Assembly (NCBI GenBank): GCA_021401465.1
Contig: JADDMT010000098.1
Location: 1-64,000, forward strand
Length of the DNA stretch: 64,000 bases
Source: Teratosphaeria epicoccoides
Taxonomy: Eukaryota > Ascomycota > Dothideomycetes > Mycosphaerellales > Teratosphaeriaceae
Reading direction: 5' to 3'
The notes under the pieces are model-generated. The model did no database searches, was not told where the DNA came from, and was given only the letters and a program-made list of their open reading frames with translations. Below, piece by piece: positions 44,426-54,861 of the stretch. Both the position numbers and the translations under genes were made by a program. The stretch's first letter is position 1, and each line of letters opens with the position of its first letter.

Positions 44426-45340
44426 ATGCGGACCGCCAGCGTGCTATCAGCTGTACTGCTCCTCGCTGCGACTTCGAATGCATGGCCTTGGCCGCCAGCA
44501 GTATGGCAGCCAGCCGTCAATGTCGCCAAACGGCAAATCGCACCGCTTGTAGCCCGGCAGGACTCGACCGCCACAACTAGCTCAGAGAATACCGCCAAAT
44601 CGACACAGGAAACGACTTCGGCGACAACGACAGCGGACACGTCCTCGAACAGTGACACTCCTACTACCATAGATGCCTCATCCACCGAAACATCCGGCAC
44701 TGGAACGGACAAGAGCTCGGAAACAAGTACTATAACTGGCTCAGCGAAGTCAAGCGGGACAGATAGCAGCGACGAGAGCAACACAGCGGCGAGCAAGACT
44801 TCATATTCGGCCAACCTGCCTGCGGGAGGCATCTCCATGATCACGCCGGATGCCTACTCTACCTCCTATTACAAGATTGGCCAACCCATCACCTTCGCAT
44901 GGAATTACACCTCCCTCTCCGCAACGCCCACCGCCGTAGATGTCCTGGCCGTCGCGACTGCGAACTCGGGGACTTACACCATAGCTGTGAACCAGACCAT
45001 CCCCACTGGCACACAGACCGTAATTTGGGACACCGGTGCATATGAGTCGTCAGCCGGCGTGGAGCTGCCAATGGCGACTTATACGCTCATTGTATACGAT
45101 GCGGAATTGTCTGTCAGTGCCACTGCGGCCGCTGGGTATCTGGGCACGAGCGATACGTTCACTTTCGGCATGTATCAGCCACAGCAGTATACGCCCTCTG
45201 AGGTGGAGTACCAGTGCATTACTTGCAGCAATGACGCTATGGCGAGGATGCAGAAGATGACGCTAGGCTTCGTGTTTGGTATGGCGGCAATGACTGTGTT
45301 CAGTTTCACGTGGTTTGCCGGTGTGGCTGGAATACTGTAG
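44426..45340 (+). CDS. Ser/Thr-rich secreted membrane protein (DUF7137-like)
   Basis: A single exon of 304 residues. An N-terminal signal peptide (MRTASVLSAVLLLAATSNA) is followed by a KR-type processing-like site (NVAKRQ), a Ser/Thr-rich stretch of about 80 residues likely to be O-glycosylated, and an ordered extracellular domain: PAGGISMITPDAYSTSYYKIG, FAWNYTSLSATP, then an immunoglobulin-like beta pattern to TFTFGMYQPQQYTP. A C-terminal hydrophobic segment (LGFVFGMAAMTVFSFTW, about 279-300) would anchor it. I believe the domain is the fungal family catalogued as DUF7137; function unknown, cell surface likely. Confidence 0.8.
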   Translation: MRTASVLSAVLLLAATSNAWPWPPAVWQPAVNVAKRQIAPLVARQDSTATTSSENTAKSTQETTSATTTADTSSNSDTPTTIDASSTETSGTGTDKSSETSTITGSAKSSGTDSSDESNTAASKTSYSANLPAGGISMITPDAYSTSYYKIGQPITFAWNYTSLSATPTAVDVLAVATANSGTYTIAVNQTIPTGTQTVIWDTGAYESSAGVELPMATYTLIVYDAELSVSATAAAGYLGTSDTFTFGMYQPQQYTPSEVEYQCITCSNDAMARMQKMTLGFVFGMAAMTVFSFTWFAGVAGIL

Positions 45341-46455
45341 ATGTGGAGGTTGAGGATGTTAACAAATTACATTTGCGTTTAGTGCATTGCGAACGGTGGT
45401 CTGACGTATTCGATCTGGGCATGGCAATGGATGGATAAGCATTTGTGCACACCTTCCGGTTGGCCGGGTATATCAAGGCACCCCTCTACGTGGATATGGC
45501 ATGGGTGCTGAACGGCTTGAATAGGGACACGGCTTCCGGGTGGCGATGATATGATACGAAAAGCGTGATTTATAGCAGCTTTCGAGTTTGTGTTCATACA
45601 ACCTGGTAATGGCAGGCGAGATCTTATGAAGCCTTCACGGCAGCTTTTAATCATTGGTCGATGTCTCAGCTTCATTGCGTCTGCAACGGTATTATCGGAC
45701 GGAGCAGACGCTGGTGGTGCGGTACTCAACACTCAGCAAAACCCGAACTGGCTCTATCAGAGGACTCTTCGGTCATGCAGACGACTGCTCGGCGTATACA
45801 ACATTCGGGCATTGCTACACAAGCTTTCCATGGCTCGTGCCGTGCGCATGGTAACCTTTGGTCTTCCACTTGCAGACTCCAACGCAGACTCCTTCCATCA
45901 CAGCTGCTTCGAAGCAGCCCAGAGATTCTACTAGATAAGTGTGTCAGCTATTTTTCTGGACGCTCGTCCCACTTACTGTCGCATTGGGCATGCATGCTAC
46001 CAGTGCATGATTGCACAGGAGCTACCGACTTCAGGTCTTGCTACAACAAGGCAGCCAGAAGCGCAGGTATGGAAAGGTCCTGGACATGGGAATGTTCCTT
46101 CTATGGAAGCCGTGAGCAGCGTCCAGCTAAATATCCGTTATGCTCGACATTGCAATACTGGATGCTATTGACTGGATGTGTCCTTCGGGGCCGGACCTGC
46201 CTTTTGCGAGACCGTTGGGATATAAGGTCGCCCCGAACGCCGACTTCTCCATAATCTATACTACCTTGTCCAGGTCAGGGAGTCGTACTAACCAATATCC
46301 CACAACTGCTTGCCAAATCGACACCTCAATATCAGCAGATCCCGAGGCAAGTATAATTTCAATTCAGTACATCATGACCAAAACCAGCATTATCGGCACC
46401 CAAATAGTGCTCAAGCTCCTGGAATCATTCAGGCAAGACTGGGACTGCACGGTGA
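45341..46455. other. Intergenic interval, no gene seen
   Basis: About 1.1 kb with short ORFs in all frames and none that looks coding. It separates the membrane protein gene from the decayed coding block. Confidence 0.5.
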
Positions 46456-47624
46456 AAAGGTGAAGATGGTGGGACTGGGAGTGGCAGTGGTCAAGGCCAG
46501 CAGGCTTCGGGTTATCGTCGTGGTTTTGCGGACGACGCACAAGCTTGTGCTGTCACGGCGAACATCATCGGCGATGTTGACGAGCATCTCAGATTACAAG
46601 CCAGAGAGCGCTTCGTGATCGGCCTTTGCTACAATGAGAACTTATGCGGACATTATCGTGACCGCTTGGACATCAACCGCGGTCCATAGCGCACACCTCA
46701 AAAATACCTTCGCTCCGTCGCGCAGCGCGAGACGAGCTATATCAGGAATGTACAGGTCATTGAAGAGGATCAAGCGCGCGATAAGGCGGACGTCACTAAC
46801 CTAGTCGCCAAGAAGGAGCTTCGTCTCGATCTATAGCTTCGCTTCCTTTAAGTTTTCCCGCTCCTGCTTCCGAAGACCCTGAGCGCACCCGCTCAGCACC
46901 TTGTTTGTGAGCTGGCAGAACGTCCCGTCTTCATCAACGATGACTGCAACATCGGTACCGTGCTGAACTGGAGCGAGTCAGGGGTGGTGCCGTTGTGCTT
47001 AGTGGCTGAGCCACCACAGATTGTTCGCTTCAAACGCGAGACCACGCTCCAGGTACCGTCAAACTTCAGCGGTACTGAAGCTGAGGCCGAAAAAGTGCGC
47101 ATTCTCAACAATGTCGAGATGTCCTTAGCGTTCCGCACGCATACGAAAGCGGCACACACAGCGCCAGTGCTACACAAAACTTTCTTCGCCTATCAGGGTT
47201 AGACTTTGGTCGACGTTGCGGGAGCTGTTCGCGATTCTTGGAATGCTAGGCCAGTCTCTGTGCGAGAGGCTCTGATTCAGGTCTGGAAAACTGGAGCAAG
47301 ATCAGGCCTTATGGGACTTCATGTCCGATCTCAATCATTGAGGAAGTTGCAGCGGCGCATGCTGAGGGAATCGGGATAGCTGAGCAGCGAGACAGCTGTT
47401 GAGACGCGGTGAAAAAGATTCTAGCGCCAGACGGCTATGTCGTGCACGACAGTTTAGAGGAGGCGATGGACCTGTCCCTTGAGATACGTGTCGCTGCCTT
47501 GCAGATCCTGGAGGGCAAGGAGCGAGACGAATTCGAGAAGAAGACGGCGTGAGCTAGAGAGGCGACTGTGACAGGCGAGAGAGATCGGGCTGCAATCTTC
47601 GCTTGGAACCGCTTGAAGTCCTAA
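46456..47624 (+). pseudogene. Decayed coding block with several in-frame stops
   Basis: One frame is protein-like from 46456 to about 47286: GYRRGFADDAQACAVTANII, then YNENLCGHYRDRLDINRGP, ELAERPVFINDDCNIGTVLNW and VVPLCLVAEPPQIVRFK. It is cut by stops at 46687, 46834, 46849 and 47200. The pattern then moves to another frame from 47286: IEEVAAAHAEGIGIAEQ, KKILAPDGYVVHDSLEEAM, LEIRVAALQILEGKERDEFE. Stops at 47400 and 47550 break that frame before it ends at 47622. The FINDDCNIGTVLNWSESGVVP stretch faintly resembles the fungal phosphotransferase/kinase-like family motif around its metal-binding Asp; I would not rely on that. Introns could remove one or two stops but hardly all. Confidence 0.45.
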
Positions 47625-48004
47625 ACCGAGCTGGAGCGAAAGACCGAATGCTGTCTTCGCCACGCATTCTGCTTTATTGGAGTGCTATACATACCGCTTT
47701 GGACACTTGCATGTCGAGAGCTGCAAGCCTTGCGACGGCTTAGCGTGTATCGACTAAATCAAACAGCCCTGCTGCAGTACAGAAACGCTGCGTATCAACT
47801 CGTAGCCACGTCGGTGAGTTTACATGCAGCTTGTGATTGCCCTCTATACCGTGAAGACATGTGTAAGCAGGAAACAGCGCTAGCGCAGCTGGACCTGCAA
47901 GCCGTGGTGTTTGCCTTCTTTAAACCTTCCCGGCTTCTTTACAACAAGGGATTGCCTCCGGCATCCCGCAACTGCTACTTCGCGCATCGTCTCAATTACG
48001 AACC
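47625..48004. other. Spacer before the 60-residue gene
   Basis: 380 bp with no supported gene; the right end should hold the promoter and leader of the small spliced gene. Confidence 0.45.
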
Positions 48005-48239
48005 ATGGCTTTGAAATTATTCAGCTCAGACAATAACAAGAACAAGAACAAGGGCAGCAGCAGCAGCCGCTACGAGATAGCCAAAGACCATGGTGGCCAG
48101 CAAGGCTTCATGCAGTCATATGGGCTGAAGAGTAAGCATATCGAAGTCCTGTCGTCCACCATCGCCTTGCTGACATGGTGTAGTGCACTATCCCGAGGAC
48201 GTGCAAGAGGCCAAGGCCGTCCAAGATGTCATGCGCTAG
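48005..48239 (+). CDS. 60-residue spliced gene, unknown function
   Basis: Two exons, 48005-48131 and 48184-48239. The 52-bp intron has a GTAAGC donor, a TGCTGAC branch site and a TAG acceptor, and it removes a stretch that otherwise ends coding character. The product has a Lys/Asn/Ser-rich N-terminus (DNNKNKNKGSSSS), then RYEIAKDHGGQQGFMQSYGL joined to KMHYPEDVQEAKAVQDVMR. I have a loose memory of small fungal proteins with a GGxxxFMxSYGLKM...EAKAI pattern and no known function. No signal peptide or membrane segment. Without splicing the frame reads into unrelated sequence. Confidence 0.6.
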
Positions 48240-48502
48240 GCAGATCGATGCTAGCAGGCCGCGGATAGGAAGTCAACGGGCGGCAACAAATGAGGTCGCA
48301 AGGAAGATTCGTATGTCAGCTGATGTCTGATCATTACTAGTATGCGTCTGACGTCTCTGAGCAGTAAAGCATATCGCGGCGAAATGAGAAGACATGCGGG
48401 AGTACGGCGGTCAGCTCCTTGGCGGCAAGCCACCGCTGGCTTATTGGGCAGTGTCATATGTGTGTTCTATGGTTGGGCATCTTATTTAGATGTACAGCAC
48501 TC

Positions 48503-49687
48503 TCAGGTATTGCCAAACACGAAGATGCCTTTCCCACTCCTGAAGCCTCCCAGCGTCCCTTGTACAGCATCCACCAGCTCCTTCTCCTTGGTATCATGAT
48601 TCCACGTCACCGGCGCGATCGGCACATCCTTGAACTTCCCTTGTCGCGTGAGGTCAAGCACCTCCTTTACACAGCTCTCCTTCTGCTTTGGATTCTCATT
48701 GCTCCACTTGCTAACCCAAAAGCCATCGAAGCTGATATTCTTGAAGATCAACAGCCCAGTCGGCAGAGACACGGGCTGCTTACTCATGGCCCCGTATGTA
48801 ACGACATGTGAGCTCGGAGCCAGCAGCTTCGCCATGCTGTTGACAATCTTCCCTCCAACACAGTTCAGGCTGAGACGAATGGGTTCGCGGCCGCCGTTTG
48901 TGAATTGCTTGACCTGGTCTCTGAAGTCCTTCGACTCCAGCTCCTCGTCTGTGACGACCACATCTGCGCCCAAAGCTTTGAGCTCATTTTTCATCTCCTC
49001 CGTCCCACTTTCTCGTTCCCGAATCACATTGATGCTCTTATAGCCCCAAAGCTTTCCAAGCTGGATGGCTGCTCGGCCAACACCAGAATTCGCGCCGTTC
49101 TGGATAAACCATTCGCCTTGCTGCAAGCTGACAAAGTCCTTAAGCATCCTGTACGCTGTCATAGGGTTGACCGATACCGTCCCCACTTGCTCCGGCTTGA
49201 GACCATCCTTGTCCTTGATCACGACGATGTCGTCCACCTTTGCCTGCGCATGCGTCCTCCACGTGCCAAAGCCTTGCTTCTTCATGATAACCCAGTCACC
49301 CTGCTCCACACCCTTGGCACTGCCGCCTTTCGCAATGACTTCTGCAACTCCTTCATTTCCACCTACAGCGATCGGCTCAGACGTTGACAAGTTGGTGGTG
49401 AATGTCGGCTTGGTGGGATATACTCCTTGGATCTGATTGATGTCTGCGGGATTGATTGGTGAGGCGAGAAAGCGAAGGGTCAGAAGGTCACCATGGGGAG
49501 GGCTGATCGAGTGGCCGTGTAAGTGTAGTACATCTTTCGGCTCGCCCAGCTTGGGGAGTGCGAGGACCTTGGCTTGTTCATAGCCGTACGCGGATATGCA
49601 TCGTCGCTGACCACCTTGAGCCACTGCCGTCGGTAGTTGGCGGGCGACGGGTCTGTAGGCACACGGGAATGCTCGCGACGGTGCCAT
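48503..49687 (-). CDS. ETR1: Mitochondrial 2-enoyl thioester (enoyl-ACP) reductase
   Basis: A single exon of 394 residues. A mitochondrial presequence (MAPSRAFPCAYRPVARQL...) leads into an MDR-superfamily enzyme: SPINPADINQIQGVYP, the glycine-rich GGNEGVAEVI, VSVNPMTAYRMLKDF, and the Rossmann motif QNGANSGVGRAAIQ for NADPH. RLSLNCVGGKI and VTYGAMSKQPV complete the family pattern. Etr1 catalyses the last reduction of mitochondrial fatty acid synthesis, which supplies octanoate for lipoate. The tyrosine of GVYP is the proposed catalytic residue of the family. An in-frame ATG 33 bases upstream (at 49720) is an alternative start that would add 11 residues. Confidence 0.93.
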   Translation of the reverse strand: MAPSRAFPCAYRPVARQLPTAVAQGGQRRCISAYGYEQAKVLALPKLGEPKDVLHLHGHSISPPHGDLLTLRFLASPINPADINQIQGVYPTKPTFTTNLSTSEPIAVGGNEGVAEVIAKGGSAKGVEQGDWVIMKKQGFGTWRTHAQAKVDDIVVIKDKDGLKPEQVGTVSVNPMTAYRMLKDFVSLQQGEWFIQNGANSGVGRAAIQLGKLWGYKSINVIRERESGTEEMKNELKALGADVVVTDEELESKDFRDQVKQFTNGGREPIRLSLNCVGGKIVNSMAKLLAPSSHVVTYGAMSKQPVSLPTGLLIFKNISFDGFWVSKWSNENPKQKESCVKEVLDLTRQGKFKDVPIAPVTWNHDTKEKELVDAVQGTLGGFRSGKGIFVFGNT

Positions 49688-50226
49688 TGTTGTCGGCCAT
49701 ACTTGATGTTCACCAGGCATCTACAGAATCTCATGCACTTGTGACGTAATCTCACGCGATTGCGCAAGGAGCGTCAGTGCGTTCCGCAACGACCTCCAAT
49801 GTTCATGTTCGCTGCATGAGGAGACTGATAAGTAATTGCATCATTGTTTTGTCTCTTTTCGGAATAACACGTAACATGATGCGGCAAAGCCTCGAGCTAC
49901 ATCACCATCTCCAAATCAGATGCGCCCCCACGAAACACCGTCGACTGCATGGTGTATAATCCGCGAGCGCCTAGACAGTTCGGAAATGAAGCCCATCAAC
50001 CAGACTATGCAATGCTCGAATTCTCATCATCGATCATAGCGCCCCCGCTCCTGCCTGTTCCATGCTGACAAGATCCAGACTCTTGCTCGACCAGTTGTTG
50101 CGGCACTCCGCATGCCATGAATGACTGGACGAAAATCTATCGCTACGTGCTTTGACGACCATCGTTCGTGGTCTAATCCCACTCGCTGCACATAGTGTCG
50201 CCGACCAGGAACCTAGCTGCTTTTTT
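49688..50226. other. Spacer upstream of ETR1
   Basis: 539 bp with no supported gene: the ETR1 promoter on the left and the 3' flank of the next minus-strand gene on the right. Confidence 0.5.
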
Positions 50227-51195
50227 CTAAGAGGGCAGCGAGTTCCAGTTGCTTAGCCCAGGCGTGGACGAAGGCCACGGGGCTCTGGCAGGCACGTACT
50301 GCTCAGAGCTGATGTCAACAGCAGAGTCGAACGCGTTCGCTGGCTGGGATGAGGCTGAAGTCTGCCTTGACAGCGTCGTCTTGGTCTTCCATTCAGCCTC
50401 GTGTTGCGTGGCAACTTGAGCCACGCTTCTGGCTCGGCTGCCCGCCGACTTTGATACAGAGCTCGCGGCATCCAGCCAGGCTTGAGGTGCATTTTCGGTG
50501 ATACTGCCCAGGCTGCTTAGGCTCGAGCTGCTGCCGAGACTGGTTCCGCTCTCTGCCTGGACGGAAGCGGCAAGTCGGGATGCCGATGGTGCCCCGAACG
50601 GCGTGCCGTCAAGGGTGAGAGGCGTGTCATCGTCCTCATCTTCGGACAGGACTTCCCAGGAGCGGTCGAGGACATGAGCTCTGCTTACATGATCCTGGAA
50701 TTCATGCTTACCAGCTGCGAGCTGTCCATCAGCGCGAGCAAGCTTGTCAGCAGCATTGACTGCCGAATTTGGCCTAGCGCATTCGTTCTGCTGACCCAAC
50801 TCTTTGCGTCGAAGGGCGTCTTGCAATGCCTCCTCCAAGATAGGACACTCCTCGTACCCATACTTTCTAGCAAAATTCTGCTGGATCCTGATAGCTTCGA
50901 TGTATGCGTCAGGATCCACTGCGCGCGTCCTATCCGCCAAAGGGCAGTTTTTGAATCCACCTCGGAAGAGCCTGTCCTCTGGCACAGGTATGGAGTTCTT
51001 GTCCGAGGAGACTTTATCGATGACCTTGCGGAGCTGATTGCGGAGCTTGGCTGTGGCCTTTTTCAGGCCCTCTAAGCCCTTGCCGCCCTTGGTGCCCGAC
51101 GCCTGGCGGTCCGCGGTGGAGGTGCTGCTCTTCTCGCCGCAGATGCTGCATCCGTCGGTGGAAGATTTGCTCATGGTGGTAGCCAGTCGTGCCAT
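50227..51195 (-). CDS. Disordered protein with an N-terminal CxxC, unknown function
   Basis: A single exon of 322 residues. MSKSSTDGCSICGEK near the start carries one CxxC. A Lys/Arg-rich helix follows (GLKKATAKLRNQLRKVIDKV), then an ordered-looking piece with IPVPEDRLFRGGFKNCP, DPDAYIEAIRIQQNFARKYG and CPILEEALQDALRRKE. From about residue 170 it is Ser/Ala/Glu-rich and low in complexity. The start could be M1 or M8. I do not recognise it. Confidence 0.65.
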   Translation of the reverse strand: MARLATTMSKSSTDGCSICGEKSSTSTADRQASGTKGGKGLEGLKKATAKLRNQLRKVIDKVSSDKNSIPVPEDRLFRGGFKNCPLADRTRAVDPDAYIEAIRIQQNFARKYGYEECPILEEALQDALRRKELGQQNECARPNSAVNAADKLARADGQLAAGKHEFQDHVSRAHVLDRSWEVLSEDEDDDTPLTLDGTPFGAPSASRLAASVQAESGTSLGSSSSLSSLGSITENAPQAWLDAASSVSKSAGSRARSVAQVATQHEAEWKTKTTLSRQTSASSQPANAFDSAVDISSEQYVPARAPWPSSTPGLSNWNSLPS

Positions 51196-51786
51196 GTTGA
51201 GCAGTAGAGCTCGGAGGGTGGATGTGTTGCCTTCGTCTTAAAGCCCTTGGCTTGGTTCAAAAGTCGTAGAAAAGCGGTGCTGCACCCTTCTGCTTCCCTC
51301 GAGCTGTTCTTTCGCAATTTGTTCAACGCTGCTGCGCTGCTGGGTTTGCAGGTGCTTGGTGTCTTGTTATTCTTCGACAGTCGAAGGTGTTCGATCTTTT
51401 GCTCAGAGCAGGAGAGGGGCAGTCGAGGTCGTGGTAAGTGTGCAGACAGCTTGTTGATGGCTGTATGCTGTGCTTAGAGAGTGGATTGAAAAGATGAAGA
51501 GTTGAGAACGAGAGAATTTTTTTATAGTTGTCTGCGAAGGGGCTCATCCGATTGTGATGCTATAGAAGCTTACTGGCTTACATCGATTCGACGACATAGA
51601 AGCTGGTCATGTTAAACATTGCGATCTTGGCACTACGGCGTTAGGACACGATCTGGCCGCACACGACAAAGTTGTCGGACACTGTTCAAGTAGCTTGTAT
51701 CTCGTGTCCATAGACGACGGCTCTTTCTGGTAGACAGACAGCCCTTTGCGAGCCTTTTGCGATAGACAGAGACTGGAGACACGAGT
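51196..51786. other. Divergent promoter interval
   Basis: 591 bp between two outward genes of unknown function. No gene is supported inside. Short CT-rich patches occur on both strands near 51480-51520. Confidence 0.5.
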
Positions 51787-54318
51787 ATGCCACGTCTACG
51801 GACGGCTGGTACAGGTCCTTCAATCGGAGCTTCGGACAGGAATGGGAGCAGCAGCGGCGCAAATGGCCCTCTCTCTGGCACAGAAGCCGCTCATATAGAT
51901 ACGATGGGCGCATCCAATGGTCTGCTGGACGCAAACGGCGATAGCAGCCCACTCACTACGAAACGACGCACACTATCAAATTTCTTCGCTTCCGGTAACG
52001 AGCCTGGCGGGCGGCGTGACACCGTACAGGATCATGATACCCAAGCCGCGAGACTCAGCAAGCCACGCAGTATGCTCACCCTCGGACGTCGCCACGAGGC
52101 CCTCGAGAATACGGCTACAAGTCAGCAGGATGCTGCTCCAGCATTACGGGCCAGTCAAAGTGTCAATTTCGAGTCTGTCCGGCAGCCGCCTTTACCACCC
52201 CTGCTTCGCAAGATGAAGAGTAAGCTGAATCTTCGCGAGACTGGTTCGACCTTCATGAGCCGCCTGAATCATAGACCCAGCCTCGCGTCTGTACTTCCAC
52301 GACAGCTTCGCAGTGACCATGACGACTTGGTAGGCGATGATAGCAGCTCAACTCTTACCATCAGATGCGTCGCTCCCAGCAGACCTTTATTCCTAGTCGA
52401 TTCGACGACCGCGGCTGAAGCGCAAGGCGAAAATAGCCCTGCTTCTGTATTAGGTAACGGCAACGAAGAGCAGTCTGCTGTCGCCGACGACCAGGCTGCC
52501 TCAAATGCAAATCACGCCAAAGTCGATTCGAAGCACGAGAAAGTGCACGCCGACGACCAAGCTGCCAACCGCAAGCGTAACGGACAGTTGTACGAGGACG
52601 GCGTTGACCTTGGCGTTTCAGCTGAGCATGATATAACCCTGGCCTCTGGCGCTCAGGGATATCTAGATCTCGTCGATTCCCATCCTCGCGCTGCAGATGA
52701 CCGCAACGGTGACGGTGCTTCCCAAATCACTCAGCCAGGGCCATCGTACGAGTTAGCAGGCGAGATTGCAGGGAAACGCTCCAGCTTGGCGCGACACGTT
52801 CTGTCAGATGGCTCAAATTGCTCGCCGGTGAACTGCGCCGGCACGAGGTACGGGGAACTGCCGCAAGGCGACGATAGATTTTCAGTACGCTCACAGGCCG
52901 CGGATCGTGTAAAGAGGCGCGCACCAGTGCTCAGCGCCTTCCGCCGCAACAGCGCGTTGCAGCAAGAGGAAGGCTGGGTCCCGCTGGCTGAGTACTCGGA
53001 GAGCCGTTCCACTTTAGTTGATCTGAGCCAAAGGCTCGGAGATTTCAGCTTCAACGGGAGCAGCGCACGGCACACATCGGAACATGCAATCAGTCCTACT
53101 GCAGGCGGTTATGAGGACCGCAAGAAGGGTTTCTGGTCTTTTGGCAAAGGCAAGCAACGCCGAAAGACGAGCGAGTCCACGAATCTGGCGGTGCATGCCC
53201 TCGGCTTCGATGTGGGCGGTCCGATACTCCAGAAAAAAGCCAAAAATCTAATCCGACACAGCGACTGGAGAAGTCAGATCAACGCTGGTATGGCTGTCCG
53301 CAATGTTGACCACGAGAGCGTAGACGATGAGACTGTTGACGACGCCACACGCGATAATCATCGCCAAGCAGCCCTCGCGGCGCTGAATGGAGAATTTGAG
53401 CCGCCAGCGATGGCCCCGGGAAAGATTGCCAGAAAGGTCGAGACCCAGCCAGACGCTTTCGACGATGGCCTGGCAGGTCTCCGAATTACCACCGCGCGAG
53501 AGCCCGAGATCCCGCAGAATGTCCGTGCAACGATGTCCATCCAGTCTGTTGGTCTCGAGGACGCATTTGCACCTGCCGACAGCCAGCCTTGCGAGCTAGA
53601 GGATACCAGTGAGCAGGTCGTGCATTCAGCTGTGCTCAGCAACTACGAGAGATTGCAGGTCGAGCAGCCGCACATTTCTGTCAACCAGTTCCAATCATTG
53701 CTGAATAACCCTGCATTGACGGCGTTTCGTGCTTCTGATGTCCGCAAGGTCGTGACGAAACTGCAGAAACAGCTTTCTGCACTTGCGGGAAAGCAAGCCG
53801 AGCTACAGCGCCTGATTGTGCAGAGACGCTATGCGATCAAGACTGGTCTGCGCCATGCTTCGGCGGCTCATTCCTTGGCACTGTACAATGAGCTGGAATT
53901 GCAGTCGAGTGGTTCCCTTGTGGACTGGGCCAAAGCATATTGCAATGCCAGGCTCGACCGGGCCATGATGGGCCCCAATATGGATTGGGACCTCGAAATC
54001 GGGAAATGGGAAGAGTCTGGCTGTCGCGACCGCCATGTCGCGAAGACGACTTCTCGGCTGACTTTGAGCTTGACGATAATCGAGGAAAGGGACGATGATT
54101 CCGACACTGGAACAATCAAGCGCTCTTCTTTGGCGCATCCAAGCATTAGCAACGACTCCAGCGTCTACTCGACTATGATGCAGCGCCCTGAGGTGACAGG
54201 TTCGGGAGCGCACGCGGCCACACCAGTGACAGATGCTGCAGCCAAAATTGGCATTGTTCACGTTTCGATGCTTGACCGCCCTCGTGGCTATCAACGGTAC
54301 TCCTTGCGCTGGGAGTGA
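51787..54318 (+). CDS. Large, mostly disordered protein, unknown function
   Basis: A single exon of 843 residues. The first 600 are Ser/Asp/Arg-rich with short basic motifs that recur in fungal signalling or polarity proteins (LRKMKSKLNLRETGSTFMS; KRRAPVLSAFRRNSALQ; KKGFWSFGKGKQRRKTSE). The C-terminal region from about 620 is helical and ordered: HISVNQFQSLLNNPAL, SDVRKVVTKLQKQLSALAGK, LQRLIVQRRYAIKTGLRHAS, and ALYNELELQSSGSLVDWAKA. That block is probably the conserved part. No catalytic domain or transmembrane segment is evident. The frame is uninterrupted over 2.5 kb, which supports a real gene. Confidence 0.75.
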   Translation: MPRLRTAGTGPSIGASDRNGSSSGANGPLSGTEAAHIDTMGASNGLLDANGDSSPLTTKRRTLSNFFASGNEPGGRRDTVQDHDTQAARLSKPRSMLTLGRRHEALENTATSQQDAAPALRASQSVNFESVRQPPLPPLLRKMKSKLNLRETGSTFMSRLNHRPSLASVLPRQLRSDHDDLVGDDSSSTLTIRCVAPSRPLFLVDSTTAAEAQGENSPASVLGNGNEEQSAVADDQAASNANHAKVDSKHEKVHADDQAANRKRNGQLYEDGVDLGVSAEHDITLASGAQGYLDLVDSHPRAADDRNGDGASQITQPGPSYELAGEIAGKRSSLARHVLSDGSNCSPVNCAGTRYGELPQGDDRFSVRSQAADRVKRRAPVLSAFRRNSALQQEEGWVPLAEYSESRSTLVDLSQRLGDFSFNGSSARHTSEHAISPTAGGYEDRKKGFWSFGKGKQRRKTSESTNLAVHALGFDVGGPILQKKAKNLIRHSDWRSQINAGMAVRNVDHESVDDETVDDATRDNHRQAALAALNGEFEPPAMAPGKIARKVETQPDAFDDGLAGLRITTAREPEIPQNVRATMSIQSVGLEDAFAPADSQPCELEDTSEQVVHSAVLSNYERLQVEQPHISVNQFQSLLNNPALTAFRASDVRKVVTKLQKQLSALAGKQAELQRLIVQRRYAIKTGLRHASAAHSLALYNELELQSSGSLVDWAKAYCNARLDRAMMGPNMDWDLEIGKWEESGCRDRHVAKTTSRLTLSLTIIEERDDDSDTGTIKRSSLAHPSISNDSSVYSTMMQRPEVTGSGAHAATPVTDAAAKIGIVHVSMLDRPRGYQRYSLRWE

Positions 54319-54597
54319 TTGTGCCGAATGGTAAGCATGTGCAGTGACAATGCAAATATGACAATATATTGACACGATCGAGCAGCGCCAACAGCACAAT
54401 TCGATTGCACATGTAATTGACTCCACCCAAAAGTTTTAAAGTTTGCGGCATTAGCGATTCTATCTCTTGGGCAAGCACGATCCACAGCATACATCTACAT
54501 CCGTGGGAAAAGCCAAGAGACCCACCAGCGATCGAAGAAAGACAGCATATATACATACCATCAGCATACAGCTCATGTTGACCACAAGCAAGCCATA

Positions 54598-54861
54598 ATG
54601 TCCTGCTTCCCACTCTCCCTCTCACCAGCACATCAATGGCGCATGTACAAAGCTCGCCAGCAAGCCCGTCGTCAAGAGCAGCTCGCTCGTAACAACCACG
54701 AGCGCCGCACCATTGGACTCTTGAACTTGGCGTTCCGCTCGCTCAACTCTGTCAACAGCCTCACCGATGCTGATCCGGGGAGGTTCCATCGGGAGCGGGA
54801 AGGCAATAATTGGTATGCGAAGTGTGCTGGGAAGGAGGTCCCTGACCATGGGCGATGGTGA
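54598..54861 (+). CDS. Possible small basic protein, 87 residues
   Basis: An ATG-started ORF rich in Arg and Gln (YKARQQARRQEQLARNNHERR) followed by LLNLAFRSLNSVNSLTDADP. The helical basic stretch is plausible as protein, and the start context is acceptable. The opposite strand is also open over the same bases, so either strand or neither may be coding. Confidence 0.35.
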   Translation: MSCFPLSLSPAHQWRMYKARQQARRQEQLARNNHERRTIGLLNLAFRSLNSVNSLTDADPGRFHREREGNNWYAKCAGKEVPDHGRW

